Assembly (NCBI RefSeq): GCF_000813345.1 | Contig: NZ_BBQF01000002.1 | Location: 1 to 64,000, forward strand | DNA: 64,000 bases | Direction: 5' to 3' | From: Sulfurospirillum arsenophilum NBRC 109478 | GTDB lineage: Bacteria; Campylobacterota; Campylobacteria; Campylobacterales; Sulfurospirillaceae | Shown: positions 24,980 through 33,951 of the stretch, in pieces | How positions within the stretch are numbered: the first letter of the stretch is position 1 | How the letters are laid out: the number at the start of each line of letters is the position of its first letter | Notes under the pieces: generated by a model | What the model saw: the letters and a program-made list of their open reading frames with translations, nothing else | What the model was told of the DNA's origin: nothing | The model's database searches: none | Made by a program: the position numbers and the translations under genes

Positions 24980-26032
24980 ATGAAGATCCTCACATTATCT
25001 TTAGTATTAATTTCAACGCTTAGTACACTGTATGCACAACGATTAGGTGATATTGCCAATGTTATAGGCGTACGTGATAACCAATTGATAGGATATGGTC
25101 TTGTTGTTGGTCTTAATGGAACAGGCGATGGCTCTTCTTCTCAATTTACATTACGTTCACTCTCAAACCTTTTGCAAACCGTAAACGTCAAAATTGATCC
25201 TGCTGATATTAAATCTAAAAACGTTGCAGCTGTTATGGTTACAGCAAAACTTCCAGCATTTGCAAGACAAGGTGATAAACTGGATGTTTCTGTATCCTCT
25301 ATTGGCGATGCAAAATCATTGCAAGGTGGAAATCTCCTCCTTACCGCGCTTAAAGGTGTGGATGGAAAAATCTACTCTTTAGCACAAGGTTCACTGACTA
25401 TCGGTGGCATGAATGGTAAAGAAAAAGGCCAACTTAATCACCCATTATCTGCAAATATCTTTTCAGGTGCTTTAGTCGAGCGTGAAATCGAAAATGACCT
25501 CCATGAACAAGAATTTGTTAATCTCTCTTTAAAAGAAGCCAATTTTAATACGGCCGTTTCTGTCCAAAATGTACTCAACTCGATGTTTGGTAAAAAAATT
25601 GCCGTTGCAACTGACTCTCGCACCATTCGATTGATGCGTCCAGAAAATCTTTCAACGGTTGAGTTTTTAGCAAAAACATTAGACGCTGATGTTAAATATG
25701 AAAAAGAATACAAAATCGTGATAGATGAACGAACAGGCACTATTGTTTCAGGTGTTAATATTAAAGTTGATCCAGTGGTTGTCACTCACGGCGACATTAC
25801 CATCAAAATTGAAGCAAGCAATGCACCTCTTGATGATAAAAGCGTTGATATTGGTGGCGATGTTCAGATAGCCAGTACCGAAAATCGTATTAAGATCAAA
25901 GAAGAGAGTATGACGGTTGCAAATATTGCACGCGCACTTACCAAGCTGGGTGCAAAACCAAAAGACATTATCTCGATTTTAGAAAATATCAAACGTTCAG
26001 GTGCCATTACTGCACCATTGGAGATCATCTAA
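24980..26032 (+). CDS. flgI: Flagellar P-ring protein FlgI
   Basis: A 350-residue protein that forms the periplasmic P-ring around the flagellar rod. A Sec signal peptide ([17 protein letters not shown]) is followed by [29 protein letters not shown], the family start. The C-terminus [28 protein letters not shown] is also typical. The ATG at 24980 is chosen over the TTG one codon earlier, with AAGG just upstream. Its stop overlaps the flgJ ATG by one base. Confidence 0.95.
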   Translation: MKILTLSLVLISTLSTLYAQRLGDIANVIGVRDNQLIGYGLVVGLNGTGDGSSSQFTLRSLSNLLQTVNVKIDPADIKSKNVAAVMVTAKLPAFARQGDKLDVSVSSIGDAKSLQGGNLLLTALKGVDGKIYSLAQGSLTIGGMNGKEKGQLNHPLSANIFSGALVEREIENDLHEQEFVNLSLKEANFNTAVSVQNVLNSMFGKKIAVATDSRTIRLMRPENLSTVEFLAKTLDADVKYEKEYKIVIDERTGTIVSGVNIKVDPVVVTHGDITIKIEASNAPLDDKSVDIGGDVQIASTENRIKIKEESMTVANIARALTKLGAKPKDIISILENIKRSGAITAPLEII

Positions 26033-26334
26033 TGCAAACAGCCGATAACAGTGTTGCTCTTTTAAATGCCAATTTCAATGGTTCCATGAGCAAACTAGAC
26101 ACCAAGAGCAAAAGTGATGCGTCACTAAAAGAGCAGACCGACAAATTTGAAGCCTATTTTGTGAAACAAATCCTTGATATTGCTATGAACAGTGAAGAAG
26201 AGAATGGCCTTTACCCAAAAGATGCAGGAGATAAAATCTATAAATCTATGTATAACGATACGATGAGTACAGCTTTAAGTGGAAATTTGGGTTTGAGTCA
26301 AATGTTATTTACTTATTTGAAAGAAGGGCGTTAA
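26032..26334 (+). CDS. flgJ: Rod-binding protein FlgJ, N-terminal domain only
   Basis: A 100-residue single-domain rod-binding protein ([18 protein letters not shown], then [21 protein letters not shown]). The muramidase domain found in gammaproteobacterial FlgJ is absent, as in other Campylobacterota, where a separate enzyme would be needed to open peptidoglycan. It is translationally coupled to flgI by a one-base overlap and is followed by flgM. Confidence 0.9.
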   Translation: MQTADNSVALLNANFNGSMSKLDTKSKSDASLKEQTDKFEAYFVKQILDIAMNSEEENGLYPKDAGDKIYKSMYNDTMSTALSGNLGLSQMLFTYLKEGR

Positions 26335-26395
26335 AGTTTTATCATTTTGGACGATATGGTTGTAGACAACTACAATCTAAAATAAAGGGTTTAAA

Positions 26396-26596
26396 ATGAT
26401 TTCAAAAATTCAATCGTCCAACGTGGCGTATTTACAACAGAGTACTCCTAAAGATGATTCATCTAAAGGTGTCTCAAAAACAGAAAAAAGTGAAGGGGTA
26501 GACAAAGTCTCCGCACTCAAAGAGCAGATCGCAAATGGAACGTATAAAGTCGATCTAGCAAAAACTGCTCAAGCAGTCGCGGAAGAGTTGATCTAG
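26396..26596 (+). CDS. flgM: Anti-sigma-28 factor FlgM
   Basis: A 66-residue FlgM-like protein. The C-terminal block VSALKEQIANGTYKVDLAKTAQAVAEELI is the sigma-28-binding part, and the N-terminal half is polar and probably disordered. It would hold FliA inactive until the hook is complete. The 61-base gap before it is AT-rich and may contain its own promoter, though no clear box is seen. A palindrome copy (26600-26611) directly follows the stop. Confidence 0.88.
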   Translation: MISKIQSSNVAYLQQSTPKDDSSKGVSKTEKSEGVDKVSALKEQIANGTYKVDLAKTAQAVAEELI

Positions 26597-26599
26597 ATC

Positions 26600-26611
26600 C
26601 TTACATGTAAA
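26600..26611. repeat. Iterated palindrome between flgM and flgN
   Basis: CTTACATGTAAA, one mismatch from the 12-bp consensus, occupies most of the 26-base gap between flgM and the next gene. The AAGGATAA just after it is the likely ribosome-binding region of the flgN-like gene. Confidence 0.85.
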
Positions 26612-26622
26612 AGGATAATAAG

Positions 26623-27051
26623 ATGTTGACGCACTATTTACACAATGCTATTAAAGATATAGAGAATCTCATTGAACAAACACACAAAGATATAGCAGAC
26701 ATCAAAGTCGCAAAACATAGTGAGGTTTTTGAGAGAGCAAAAATTAAAAATGATTTAATTCAATCCTTTGAAACTAAAAAGTCTCTTTTAGACAATGAAC
26801 TGATGAAGATGCTCAAAGAGAGCGGTCAAACTTCATTAGAAGAGTTGCTAAGTGTTGAACAAAAAGAGCTTTTAGCACAAATGAAAGTAAAACTCTCAGA
26901 GCTTAAGATTTGTAATAAGCAATATGCAAAATATGTCGTCACCATCAGCCAATTTTACAACGTACTCCTCGATAGTATTTTCCCACGCGATATGGAAGGC
27001 TACAAAGTCGCAAATCATAAGCCAGCGTCTTTACTCAAAGTAAGGGCTTAG
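26623..27051 (+). CDS. flgN: FlgN-like flagellar chaperone
   Basis: A 142-residue helical protein (LHNAIKDIENLIEQTHKDIADIK, then SLLDNELMKMLKESGQTSLEELL). Size, helical content and position between flgM and flgK match FlgN, the export chaperone of FlgK/FlgL. Direct sequence motifs are weak, as is usual for this family. It starts 26 bases after flgM and ends 2 bases before flgK. Confidence 0.8.
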   Translation: MLTHYLHNAIKDIENLIEQTHKDIADIKVAKHSEVFERAKIKNDLIQSFETKKSLLDNELMKMLKESGQTSLEELLSVEQKELLAQMKVKLSELKICNKQYAKYVVTISQFYNVLLDSIFPRDMEGYKVANHKPASLLKVRA

Positions 27052-27053
27052 TC

Positions 27054-28901
27054 ATGAGTAACTTATTTGGGATTTTCAATACAGGTAATTCAGGACTAAA
27101 TGCTGCTCAAGTAGCCGTTGCAACTACCAGTCAAAATATTGCTAATGCCAAAAATGAGTTTTATACACGCCAAAGGGTAAATTTTTCTGCAAGCCCTGCG
27201 CTAAGTGGACAAGGTGTCAGTGTAGGTTCTGGTGTCACGGTGACATCTATTGTTCGTATCCATGATGAATTTGTTTTTGCAAAATTAAGAAGTGCTTCTA
27301 CAAATCTCTCATACGATACCTATTCTTCTCAGTCACTTCAAGAAGTTGCAAAAAATTTCCCAGACCTAGCCGATGCTGGTATCTCCAAAGATTTAACCAA
27401 TTATTTTACACAGTGGAATAATCTTGCTTCCAATGCAACCGCTGGTTCTCAAAAGATTGCTTTAACTCAAGCTGCAACGACATTAAGTGGAGACATCCAA
27501 TCAACAAGAGAAGCCATTAGGGGGATTCAAGACTCTATCAATACACAGCTAAAATCATCTCTTGATGAAATCAATAGTCTTGGTGAGCGAATCGCAAATG
27601 TTAATAAACAAATTGCTAATATTGAATCTGACAAAGGAAATTATGCGAATGACCTTCGTGATAAACGGGATGAACTAGAACTTACATTATCTAAAATGCT
27701 TGATATTACAGTTGCTAAGGGTAATATTACCAGTAACAATACCGTTGATGCAAATATGACAGACTCTGGTACACAATACTATCTTAATATTGCAGGTGCT
27801 TCTTTTGTTGATGGCTCAACGTTTCATCCTTTGGTTATTGATAATACGTCTAATGGCAGTAATTACTATTCTATTTATTCTGAAATACAAGATGGCACAC
27901 GCTATAACCTTACAGAGCAGTTATCTGGAGGGAAAGTTGGCGCAATGCTAGATCTTCGTGGTCGTGTTATTTCTCCAAATGTGAATGGTGGTTATCCTCA
28001 AGATGGAACGATTCAAAATTATGTTGATAACCTTGATAGTCTTGCTCAAACCATTATTACAGAGACCAATAACATTTACGCAAAAAGTGCTCAAACCAGT
28101 ATGCAATCACCTAATTTGGATATTAAAAGTAATACTTCGTTACAAAATGCCTATAATAACATTGAAGATGGTTCGTTCGATATGATTGTTTATGATAATT
28201 CTGGCAAAGAAGTAGCACGTAAAACTATTAATATAAATAATACAACAAGCATGGGTGATGATACTTTTTCTTCTAGCATATTGACTCAAATGAATAAAAG
28301 TACCGATGATAATAAGGATAATAACTCGCTTAACGACGTGGATGACTATTATAAAGCGACATTTATGGATAATGGAACATTCTCTCTTTCGCCTACTTCA
28401 CTTAATAATGGTTATACAATAGCACTTCAAGACAATGGAACTAACTTCCCTGGTGCAATTGGTGTCAGTCAATTTTTCACAGGAACGGATGGCTCCAATA
28501 TTGATGTCAAAACCGAATATAAGAAAAATCCGCTGTTAATGCAAGCATATGCTGCACCTGTTGTTGGTAATCATGATGTTGCCAACGCTATGGTACAGCT
28601 ACAATATAATTCATTGAATTTTTATGCAAAGGATGGTAGTTCATCTAAAGAGACAGTAGCTGGGTATTACAGTTCCTTAACAACAACCGTGGCAACAGAT
28701 GCTTCAGCTGCATCAACAAGTTATGATACCAATGAAGCATTGCATAATACAATCAATACGCAATTCCTATCCATAAGTGGTGTTAACAAAGATGAAGAGT
28801 TAGCCAATTTGATGCAATATCAAAGTTCTTACAGTGCGGCTGCAAAGATCATTACAACAATAGATGAAATGCTACAAACTCTCTTAGGCATTAAACAATA
28901 G
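27054..28901 (+). CDS. flgK: Flagellar hook-associated protein FlgK
   Basis: A 615-residue junction protein between hook and filament. The N-terminal D0 motif is GIFNTGNSGLNAAQVAVATTSQNIANA. The C-terminal D0 helix (LANLMQYQSSYSAAAKIITTIDEMLQTLLGI) is also diagnostic. The middle is Asn/Asp/Ser-rich, as expected for exposed domains. There is no signal peptide; export is by the flagellar apparatus. Its stop overlaps the GTG start of the following ABC permease gene by one base. Confidence 0.94.
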   Translation: MSNLFGIFNTGNSGLNAAQVAVATTSQNIANAKNEFYTRQRVNFSASPALSGQGVSVGSGVTVTSIVRIHDEFVFAKLRSASTNLSYDTYSSQSLQEVAKNFPDLADAGISKDLTNYFTQWNNLASNATAGSQKIALTQAATTLSGDIQSTREAIRGIQDSINTQLKSSLDEINSLGERIANVNKQIANIESDKGNYANDLRDKRDELELTLSKMLDITVAKGNITSNNTVDANMTDSGTQYYLNIAGASFVDGSTFHPLVIDNTSNGSNYYSIYSEIQDGTRYNLTEQLSGGKVGAMLDLRGRVISPNVNGGYPQDGTIQNYVDNLDSLAQTIITETNNIYAKSAQTSMQSPNLDIKSNTSLQNAYNNIEDGSFDMIVYDNSGKEVARKTININNTTSMGDDTFSSSILTQMNKSTDDNKDNNSLNDVDDYYKATFMDNGTFSLSPTSLNNGYTIALQDNGTNFPGAIGVSQFFTGTDGSNIDVKTEYKKNPLLMQAYAAPVVGNHDVANAMVQLQYNSLNFYAKDGSSSKETVAGYYSSLTTTVATDASAASTSYDTNEALHNTINTQFLSISGVNKDEELANLMQYQSSYSAAAKIITTIDEMLQTLLGIKQ

Positions 28902-29713
28902 TGAAACGATTTCCTTTTGTGAGCACCATGCTTTTGGTGCTCATCTTCTTATTTTGCTTTCTCTTCCCTTATTTTTATGCAGGGTCAGCGTATGATCTCA
29001 ATCCCACCGCTATTTTGTTGCCTCTAAGTTATGAACATTTTTTAGGAACCGATAGGCTAGGGCGTGATCTTTTAGCTCGTTTGATGGTAGGTGGTCAAGT
29101 TTCACTGATGATTGGTATTTTAAGTGCCTTGATTTCGAGTTTTGTAGGGCTTATGATTGGTATTAGTGCGGGATTTTTTCAAAAGAGTGTTGATAAGCTC
29201 ATTATCGTTGTGATTGATCTTTTTTTAACCTTTCCGACGTTTTTTCTTCTTTTGGCATTGATTAGTTATATGAGTGCTTCGGTGTGGGTTCTTATTTTTA
29301 TCATCTCTATTACAGGTTGGATGGGTATGGCGAGAATGATACGAAGTGAGAGCTTCGCGATTTCGAATGCTCCTTTTATTAAAATTCTTAAACTCTCCAA
29401 CGTCAATACATTCAAAATTATTTTTAAATACTTTGCTCCCCTGCTTGCTCCTATCTTTTTCATTAGCTTTACCTTTGGTGTGAGTGGAGCGATTTTAGCA
29501 GAGAGTGGGCTTAGCTTTTTAGGTATTGGTATTACGCCTCCACAGATGAGTTGGGGTGTGATTATCAGTGAAGGTAAAGAAGTGATCGATATTGCATGGT
29601 GGCTGAGTTTTTTCCCAGGTTTTCTCATCTTTCTTGTCACCTTTTCTTTGATTAATCTCTCTGATTATCTGCAAAGTAAGAGTAACGAAAAAGATGTCTT
29701 AAATGACGTTTGA
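28901..29713 (+). CDS. Orphan ABC transporter permease (OppC/DppC type)
   Basis: A 270-residue inner-membrane permease of dipeptide/oligopeptide/nickel ABC importers. The N-terminal region ends in LGTDRLGRDLLARLMVGGQVSLMIG and the ATPase-contact loop is LAESGLSFLGIGITPPQMSWG. About six membrane segments are expected. The start is GTG at 28901, directly coupled to flgK. No partner permease, ATPase or binding protein lies nearby, so it must pair with subunits encoded elsewhere. Its stop overlaps the following gene by 11 bases. Confidence 0.88.
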   Translation: MKRFPFVSTMLLVLIFLFCFLFPYFYAGSAYDLNPTAILLPLSYEHFLGTDRLGRDLLARLMVGGQVSLMIGILSALISSFVGLMIGISAGFFQKSVDKLIIVVIDLFLTFPTFFLLLALISYMSASVWVLIFIISITGWMGMARMIRSESFAISNAPFIKILKLSNVNTFKIIFKYFAPLLAPIFFISFTFGVSGAILAESGLSFLGIGITPPQMSWGVIISEGKEVIDIAWWLSFFPGFLIFLVTFSLINLSDYLQSKSNEKDVLNDV

Positions 29714-30458
29714 TCAGGTTGCGAAACTTTTAAACGAAGAGGCCAATAAGCGTAATCATGTAGAAGAGATCAGTTTAAATCGTCCAGACCCTCTCATGGT
29801 CGCATCACGTTATAAAGATGAATTTAGCGCATTGATTTGTGCGCTATTTGCTTATGGTAACGTTCCTGCAATCATTCAATTTTTAGAGAGTTTAGATTTT
29901 TCACTACTGGATACTGATGATCAAACCATTGAGACAACATTAGCACATCACTATTACCGTTTTCAAAATGCTAAAGATATTCAAGCACTTTTTACAACGC
30001 TAAGACGTGTTAAACACGACATTGGATCATTCGAGTCAATTTTTCTCCCTGCATATCAAAAAAAATCAGATGTGATGGACGGTTTACGTGCCGTTATTGG
30101 TTTACTCTATGATATTAATGCGTATCGTTCACGTGGCTATCAGTTTTTATTGGGTACAATACCTCCCATAACCCCAGTATCTCCTTATAAACGATGGCAT
30201 ATGTATCTTAGATGGATGGTTCGTAAAGATCATCTTGACCTTGGTCTTTGGCATGGTGTTGATACCAAAGATCTGCTCGTTCCTCTTGATACCCATACCT
30301 TTGCGTTGGGAAAAAAACTGGGCTTGATTCAGCGAAAGTCGTATGATTTTAAAGCTGTGTTAGAGTTGAGTCACGCACTCCAAAAGATTGATCCGAGTGA
30401 TCCTGTCAAATATGATTTTGCACTCTATCGCTTAGGACAAGAGAAAATTCTTCTTTAA
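29703..30458 (+). CDS. TIGR02757 (DUF2400) family protein
   Basis: A 251-residue protein of the TIGR02757 family: LNRPDPLMVASRYKDEFSALICALFAYGNV in the first 60 residues, KRWHMYLRWMVRKDHLDLGLW near residue 160, and PLDTHTFALGKKLGL after it. The family is widespread in Campylobacterota and Bacteroidota. The conserved HTF and RW blocks loosely recall helix-hairpin-helix DNA glycosylases, but no activity is established. It overlaps the ABC permease gene by 11 bases. Confidence 0.85.
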   Translation: MTFDQVAKLLNEEANKRNHVEEISLNRPDPLMVASRYKDEFSALICALFAYGNVPAIIQFLESLDFSLLDTDDQTIETTLAHHYYRFQNAKDIQALFTTLRRVKHDIGSFESIFLPAYQKKSDVMDGLRAVIGLLYDINAYRSRGYQFLLGTIPPITPVSPYKRWHMYLRWMVRKDHLDLGLWHGVDTKDLLVPLDTHTFALGKKLGLIQRKSYDFKAVLELSHALQKIDPSDPVKYDFALYRLGQEKILL

Positions 30459-30466
30459 GGTTCACA

Positions 30467-32161
30467 ATGAATGTGAAGTATTGGCTCCCTAGGAGCTTTA
30501 CGGTTTTGAGGGAAGGGTATAGCCTCGCAAAATTATCGTCTGATATAGTAGCTGGCTCTACGGTTGCAATTATTGCTTTGCCTTTAGCCATGGCATTTGC
30601 CATAGCCAGTGGTGTTAGTCCTGAAAAAGGACTGTTTACAGCGGTTGTCGCTGGGTTGATTATCTCTCTCTTTGGAGGGAGTAGGTACCAGATTGGAGGT
30701 CCTACGGGGGCTTTTGTTGTGGTACTCTATGCGGTTATTTTAAAACATGGATACGATGGCTTAGTGATTGCCACGTTTTTAGCCGGCATCATGCTTTTTT
30801 TTATGGGTGTTTTTAAGCTTGGAAATATCATCAAGTATATTCCCTATCCCGTTACAGTTGGGTTTACCACAGGTATAGCACTCATTATCTTTTCTTCACA
30901 GATCAAAGATTTTTTTGGGCTTCCTATTGCAAAAATGCCAGCTGAATTTGTAGATCAGTGGAAGCTTTATTCTACTGAGTTTTTACATGTAAACTATTAT
31001 GCATTGGCTATTGGCGTTATTAGTATTGCGCTTTTGCTTAAATTGCGCCATCGTTTTCCTCATATTCCTACACCTATTATTGTCATTATTCTTTCAGCAC
31101 TTGCCGTCTATCTTTTTAAACTCCCCGTTGAAACGATTGGTTCTAAATTTGGAGCATTGCCTTCTACCTTGCCATACCCATCCATTCCTGCGTTTTCATT
31201 GGAAAAAGTGCGTGCTGTTTTCCCAGATGCTATCACGATTGCGCTGTTAGGAGCCATTGAATCTCTACTTTCGTGTGTTGTGGCAGATGGTATGACAGGA
31301 GATCGTCACCACTCTAATAAAGAGCTTATGGCACAGGGTACGGCTAATATTTTTTCTGTCCTTTTTGGTGGTATTGCAGCAACGGGAGCCATTGCAAGGA
31401 CAGCGACTAACATCAAAGCTGGTGCATATAGCCCTATTGCTGGCGTTATTCATTCTTTAATGTTACTTATTTTTATGTTCTTGTTTTCTAAATTCATTGT
31501 GCTGATTCCTTTAGCAACATTGGCTGCTATCTTAATCGTGGTGGCTTGGAATATGAGTGAATTTCACCACTTTAAAGCGATTGCTCTTAAGTCTGAGCGT
31601 AACGATACTGTTGTACTTTTAATGACGTTTTTCTTAACCGTCTTAATCGATCTTAACACGGGTGTTCAAACAGGCATTATGTTAGCAGGTCTGCTATTTA
31701 TTAAGCGCATGATTGATGTTACGGGTATTGTCGATACGAAAAATACGATTGGCATGCCTTTAGATGAAGACGATGAGCCTATTGAAATGGATGATGTGAA
31801 TGCCATTTCTAAGAAAATTGTCCCTAAAGATGTGGAAGTGTATGAGATCGATGGACCTTTCTTCTTTGGTGTTGCCGATCGTCTTAAAAATGTACTAGGA
31901 GAAGTGAGCAATCCTCCAAAAGTCTTTATATTACGTATGCGTCACGTTCCTATGATTGATGCAACGGGACTTCATGCCTTAGAGGAGTTTTTTGATCTTT
32001 GCCAAAGCAACGGAACGATTCTTGTACTTTCAGGGGTCAATGAGCACATTAAGCTTAAAATGCGACGTCTTGGCTTTGAGAAAAAAATAGGGTTAGAAAA
32101 CATTACTGACAATATTGATATGGCACTTTCACGTGCACATAGACTATTAATCAAGGAGTAA
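30467..32161 (+). CDS. SulP family anion transporter with STAS domain
   Basis: A 564-residue inner-membrane transporter. The SulP membrane domain (about residues 20-400) opens with SSDIVAGSTVAIIALPLAMAFAIASGV. GGTRxQIGGPTGAFVV-like sequence (SRYQIGGPTGAFVVV) and the IESLLSCVVADGMTG block follow. The C-terminal STAS domain (about residues 445-555) contains ILRMRHVPMIDATGLHAL. The substrate could be sulfate, bicarbonate or an organic anion; no carbonic anhydrase gene lies near. One palindrome copy is at 30982-30993 (LHVN). It is followed after 2 bases by a tautomerase gene. Confidence 0.92.
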   Translation: MNVKYWLPRSFTVLREGYSLAKLSSDIVAGSTVAIIALPLAMAFAIASGVSPEKGLFTAVVAGLIISLFGGSRYQIGGPTGAFVVVLYAVILKHGYDGLVIATFLAGIMLFFMGVFKLGNIIKYIPYPVTVGFTTGIALIIFSSQIKDFFGLPIAKMPAEFVDQWKLYSTEFLHVNYYALAIGVISIALLLKLRHRFPHIPTPIIVIILSALAVYLFKLPVETIGSKFGALPSTLPYPSIPAFSLEKVRAVFPDAITIALLGAIESLLSCVVADGMTGDRHHSNKELMAQGTANIFSVLFGGIAATGAIARTATNIKAGAYSPIAGVIHSLMLLIFMFLFSKFIVLIPLATLAAILIVVAWNMSEFHHFKAIALKSERNDTVVLLMTFFLTVLIDLNTGVQTGIMLAGLLFIKRMIDVTGIVDTKNTIGMPLDEDDEPIEMDDVNAISKKIVPKDVEVYEIDGPFFFGVADRLKNVLGEVSNPPKVFILRMRHVPMIDATGLHALEEFFDLCQSNGTILVLSGVNEHIKLKMRRLGFEKKIGLENITDNIDMALSRAHRLLIKE

Positions 32162-32163
32162 AA

Positions 32164-32370
32164 ATGCCTTATGTTAACATCAAAATCACCAAAGAGGGTG
32201 CAACAAAAGAGCAAAAAGAGAAGCTTATTGCAGGGGTAACAAACCTCTTAGTGAGTGTTTTGGGTAAGAACCCAGCCACAACGGTTGTCACGATTGACGA
32301 AGTTGATATGGATAATTGGGGTATAGGTGGGCAACAGGTCAGCGAACTTCGCAAAAAACCGAAGCCTTAA
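32164..32370 (+). CDS. 4-oxalocrotonate tautomerase family protein
   Basis: A 68-residue small tautomerase. The catalytic N-terminal proline follows the initiator methionine (MPYVNIKITKEGATKEQK), and the chain ends in the typical TTVVTIDEVDMDNWGIGG block. Such proteins act as oligomers on enol-keto substrates; the true substrate here is unknown. It lies 2 bases after the SulP gene, so the two are probably co-transcribed. In some Campylobacterota this type is annotated as DmpI or 4-OT. Confidence 0.9.
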   Translation: MPYVNIKITKEGATKEQKEKLIAGVTNLLVSVLGKNPATTVVTIDEVDMDNWGIGGQQVSELRKKPKP

Positions 32371-32393
32371 ACTACTATTAAATGATTTAACGA

Positions 32394-32399
32394 TACAAT
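32394..32399 (+). promoter_or_regulatory. Possible -10 element of atpB
   Basis: TACAAT lies 31 bases before the atpB ATG in the 60-base gap after the tautomerase gene. No clear -35 box is visible. Confidence 0.35.
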
Positions 32400-32430
32400 C
32401 ACGCAAAATTATTAACGAAGGAAATGTGTA

Positions 32431-33108
32431 ATGGGCGAAATGTTTACATTTTTAGGTCTTATTAATCACACTCATGACTTCATCTTTGTATCCCATATTG
32501 TTTTAGTCGGTGTTATCAGTTTTGTCTTGGCAAAACTTGCAACGTCTAAAATGCAACTGGTACCAAGTGGTGTTCAAAATGTCATGGAAGCGTATCTTGA
32601 GAGTGTCATCTCTATGGGTAAAGATGTCATTGGAGAAGAATTGGCGCGTAAATACCTACCACTTGTAGCAACACTTGGTTTGATGGTATTTATTGCAAAC
32701 GTTATTGGTATTATCCCTGGTTTTGAAGCTCCTTCAAGCAACCTAAACATGACATTGGCACTAGCGCTTATGGTCTTTGTTTACTATAACTTTGAGGGTA
32801 TCCGTGTAAACGGTGTTGTTCATTATTTTGCACACTTTATGGGACCATTGAAAGTTTTGGCTCCATTAATGTTCCCAATCGAGATCGTTTCACATCTTTC
32901 TCGTATTGTCTCTTTGTCTTTCCGACTTTTCGGTAACATCAAAGGTGATGATCTTTTCTTAGCAGTTGTCTTGATGCTTGCTCCTTGGGTAGCACCACTT
33001 CCTGCGTATGCACTTTTAACATTCTCTGCATTCTTGCAGACATTTATTTTTATGATCTTAACATACGTTTATCTTGCAGGTGCTGTTTTAATTAGCGAAG
33101 AGCACTAA
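32431..33108 (+). CDS. atpB: F0F1 ATP synthase subunit a
   Basis: A 225-residue inner-membrane subunit forming the proton half-channels. The essential arginine lies in [17 protein letters not shown] (about residues 154-170). About five membrane segments are predicted. In Campylobacterota atpB is often separate from the main atp operon, and no other atp gene is present here. A small membrane-protein gene follows after 11 bases. Confidence 0.95.
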   Translation: MGEMFTFLGLINHTHDFIFVSHIVLVGVISFVLAKLATSKMQLVPSGVQNVMEAYLESVISMGKDVIGEELARKYLPLVATLGLMVFIANVIGIIPGFEAPSSNLNMTLALALMVFVYYNFEGIRVNGVVHYFAHFMGPLKVLAPLMFPIEIVSHLSRIVSLSFRLFGNIKGDDLFLAVVLMLAPWVAPLPAYALLTFSAFLQTFIFMILTYVYLAGAVLISEEH

Positions 33109-33119
33109 AAAGTACTCTC

Positions 33120-33404
33120 GTGTTGCAACACCAACAAACGCGTTTTGAAAAACTCCTCAGTTTATTGCAAGGAGCCTCTTGGGCTCTTGCATTGGCTGGT
33201 GGAGGTTATACCTTCCTACTTTTTCTTCCTTTTGGCACTATCATCGCTTCCATTATTGCTCTTTTCTTCTTTCTGAGTGGCTGCTTTTTTGTCATTATCT
33301 TTGAAATGGCACAACTGCAACTGGATAAATTTGAAGAGCTTAAAAAGCAGACGCATCTCTTAGAAAAACTTAGCCTCAATGATCAAACAGTATCTCATCA
33401 CTGA
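33120..33404 (+). CDS. Small two-helix membrane protein (94 aa), unknown
   Basis: Not recognised. It starts with GTG at 33120 and encodes 94 residues. Two hydrophobic segments (about residues 18-37 and 40-60) are followed by a polar helical tail (QLQLDKFEELKKQTHLLEKL). It lies between atpB and the thiE-like gene and overlaps the latter by 26 bases. A topology with both ends in the cytoplasm is likely. Position alone suggests neither an ATP synthase nor a thiamin role. Confidence 0.75.
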   Translation: MLQHQQTRFEKLLSLLQGASWALALAGGGYTFLLFLPFGTIIASIIALFFFLSGCFFVIIFEMAQLQLDKFEELKKQTHLLEKLSLNDQTVSHH

Positions 33405-33936
33405 TCCCTCATTTTATACTTCCAACCCAACCGAAGTCGTTCAAAAACTTTTACATGTAAAGGCAAAGTATCAGCCTGATTACATCTGTTTGCGCGATAA
33501 ACAGACAACAGATTATATTTCTTTAGCCACTATGGTTGCAAAGGCTTCTTTGCAAGATGAACGAACAAAACTCTACTTACATACAGATTTTAAACTCGCA
33601 TATGAATTAGGCTGTGATGGTGTGCATCTGCCATCCAATGCTTTACATGTAACCCCAAATGCCAAAGCCTTAGGTTTAGAAGTGATTGTAAGTACGCACA
33701 CTTTTGAGGAAGTAGAAGAAGCTCAAAAAAGAGGAGCAGATGCGATCACATTTAGTCCTATTTTTGCAACGCCAAACAAGGGAGAACCGCTTGGTTTAGA
33801 GAAGTTAAAAGAAATAAATGATAGAATCCGCGTTAAATGTTTCGCGCTTGGTGGCATCATCAACATAGAGCAAGTGAAAGCTTGTGAAGAGGTTGGCGTG
33901 TACGGTTTTGCCTCAATTCGCTTTTTTATAGATTAA
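33379..33936 (+). CDS. thiE: Thiamine-phosphate synthase-like protein (ThiE/TenI family)
   Basis: A 185-residue TIM-barrel protein of the ThiE/TenI family. Matching blocks are YICLRDKQT (pyrimidine/PPi-binding RDK), LGCDGVHLPSNA, STHTFEEVEEAQKRGADAITFSPIFATPNKG and FALGGI. It is shorter than E. coli ThiE (about 211) and could be either thiamine-phosphate synthase or a TenI-like aminopyrimidine enzyme. Two palindrome copies lie inside: 33450-33461 (LHVK) and 33642-33653 (LHVT). It is followed by gatB after 15 bases. Confidence 0.78.
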   Translation: MIKQYLITDPSFYTSNPTEVVQKLLHVKAKYQPDYICLRDKQTTDYISLATMVAKASLQDERTKLYLHTDFKLAYELGCDGVHLPSNALHVTPNAKALGLEVIVSTHTFEEVEEAQKRGADAITFSPIFATPNKGEPLGLEKLKEINDRIRVKCFALGGIINIEQVKACEEVGVYGFASIRFFID

Positions 33937-33951
33937 TCCCAAAGGGTATTT

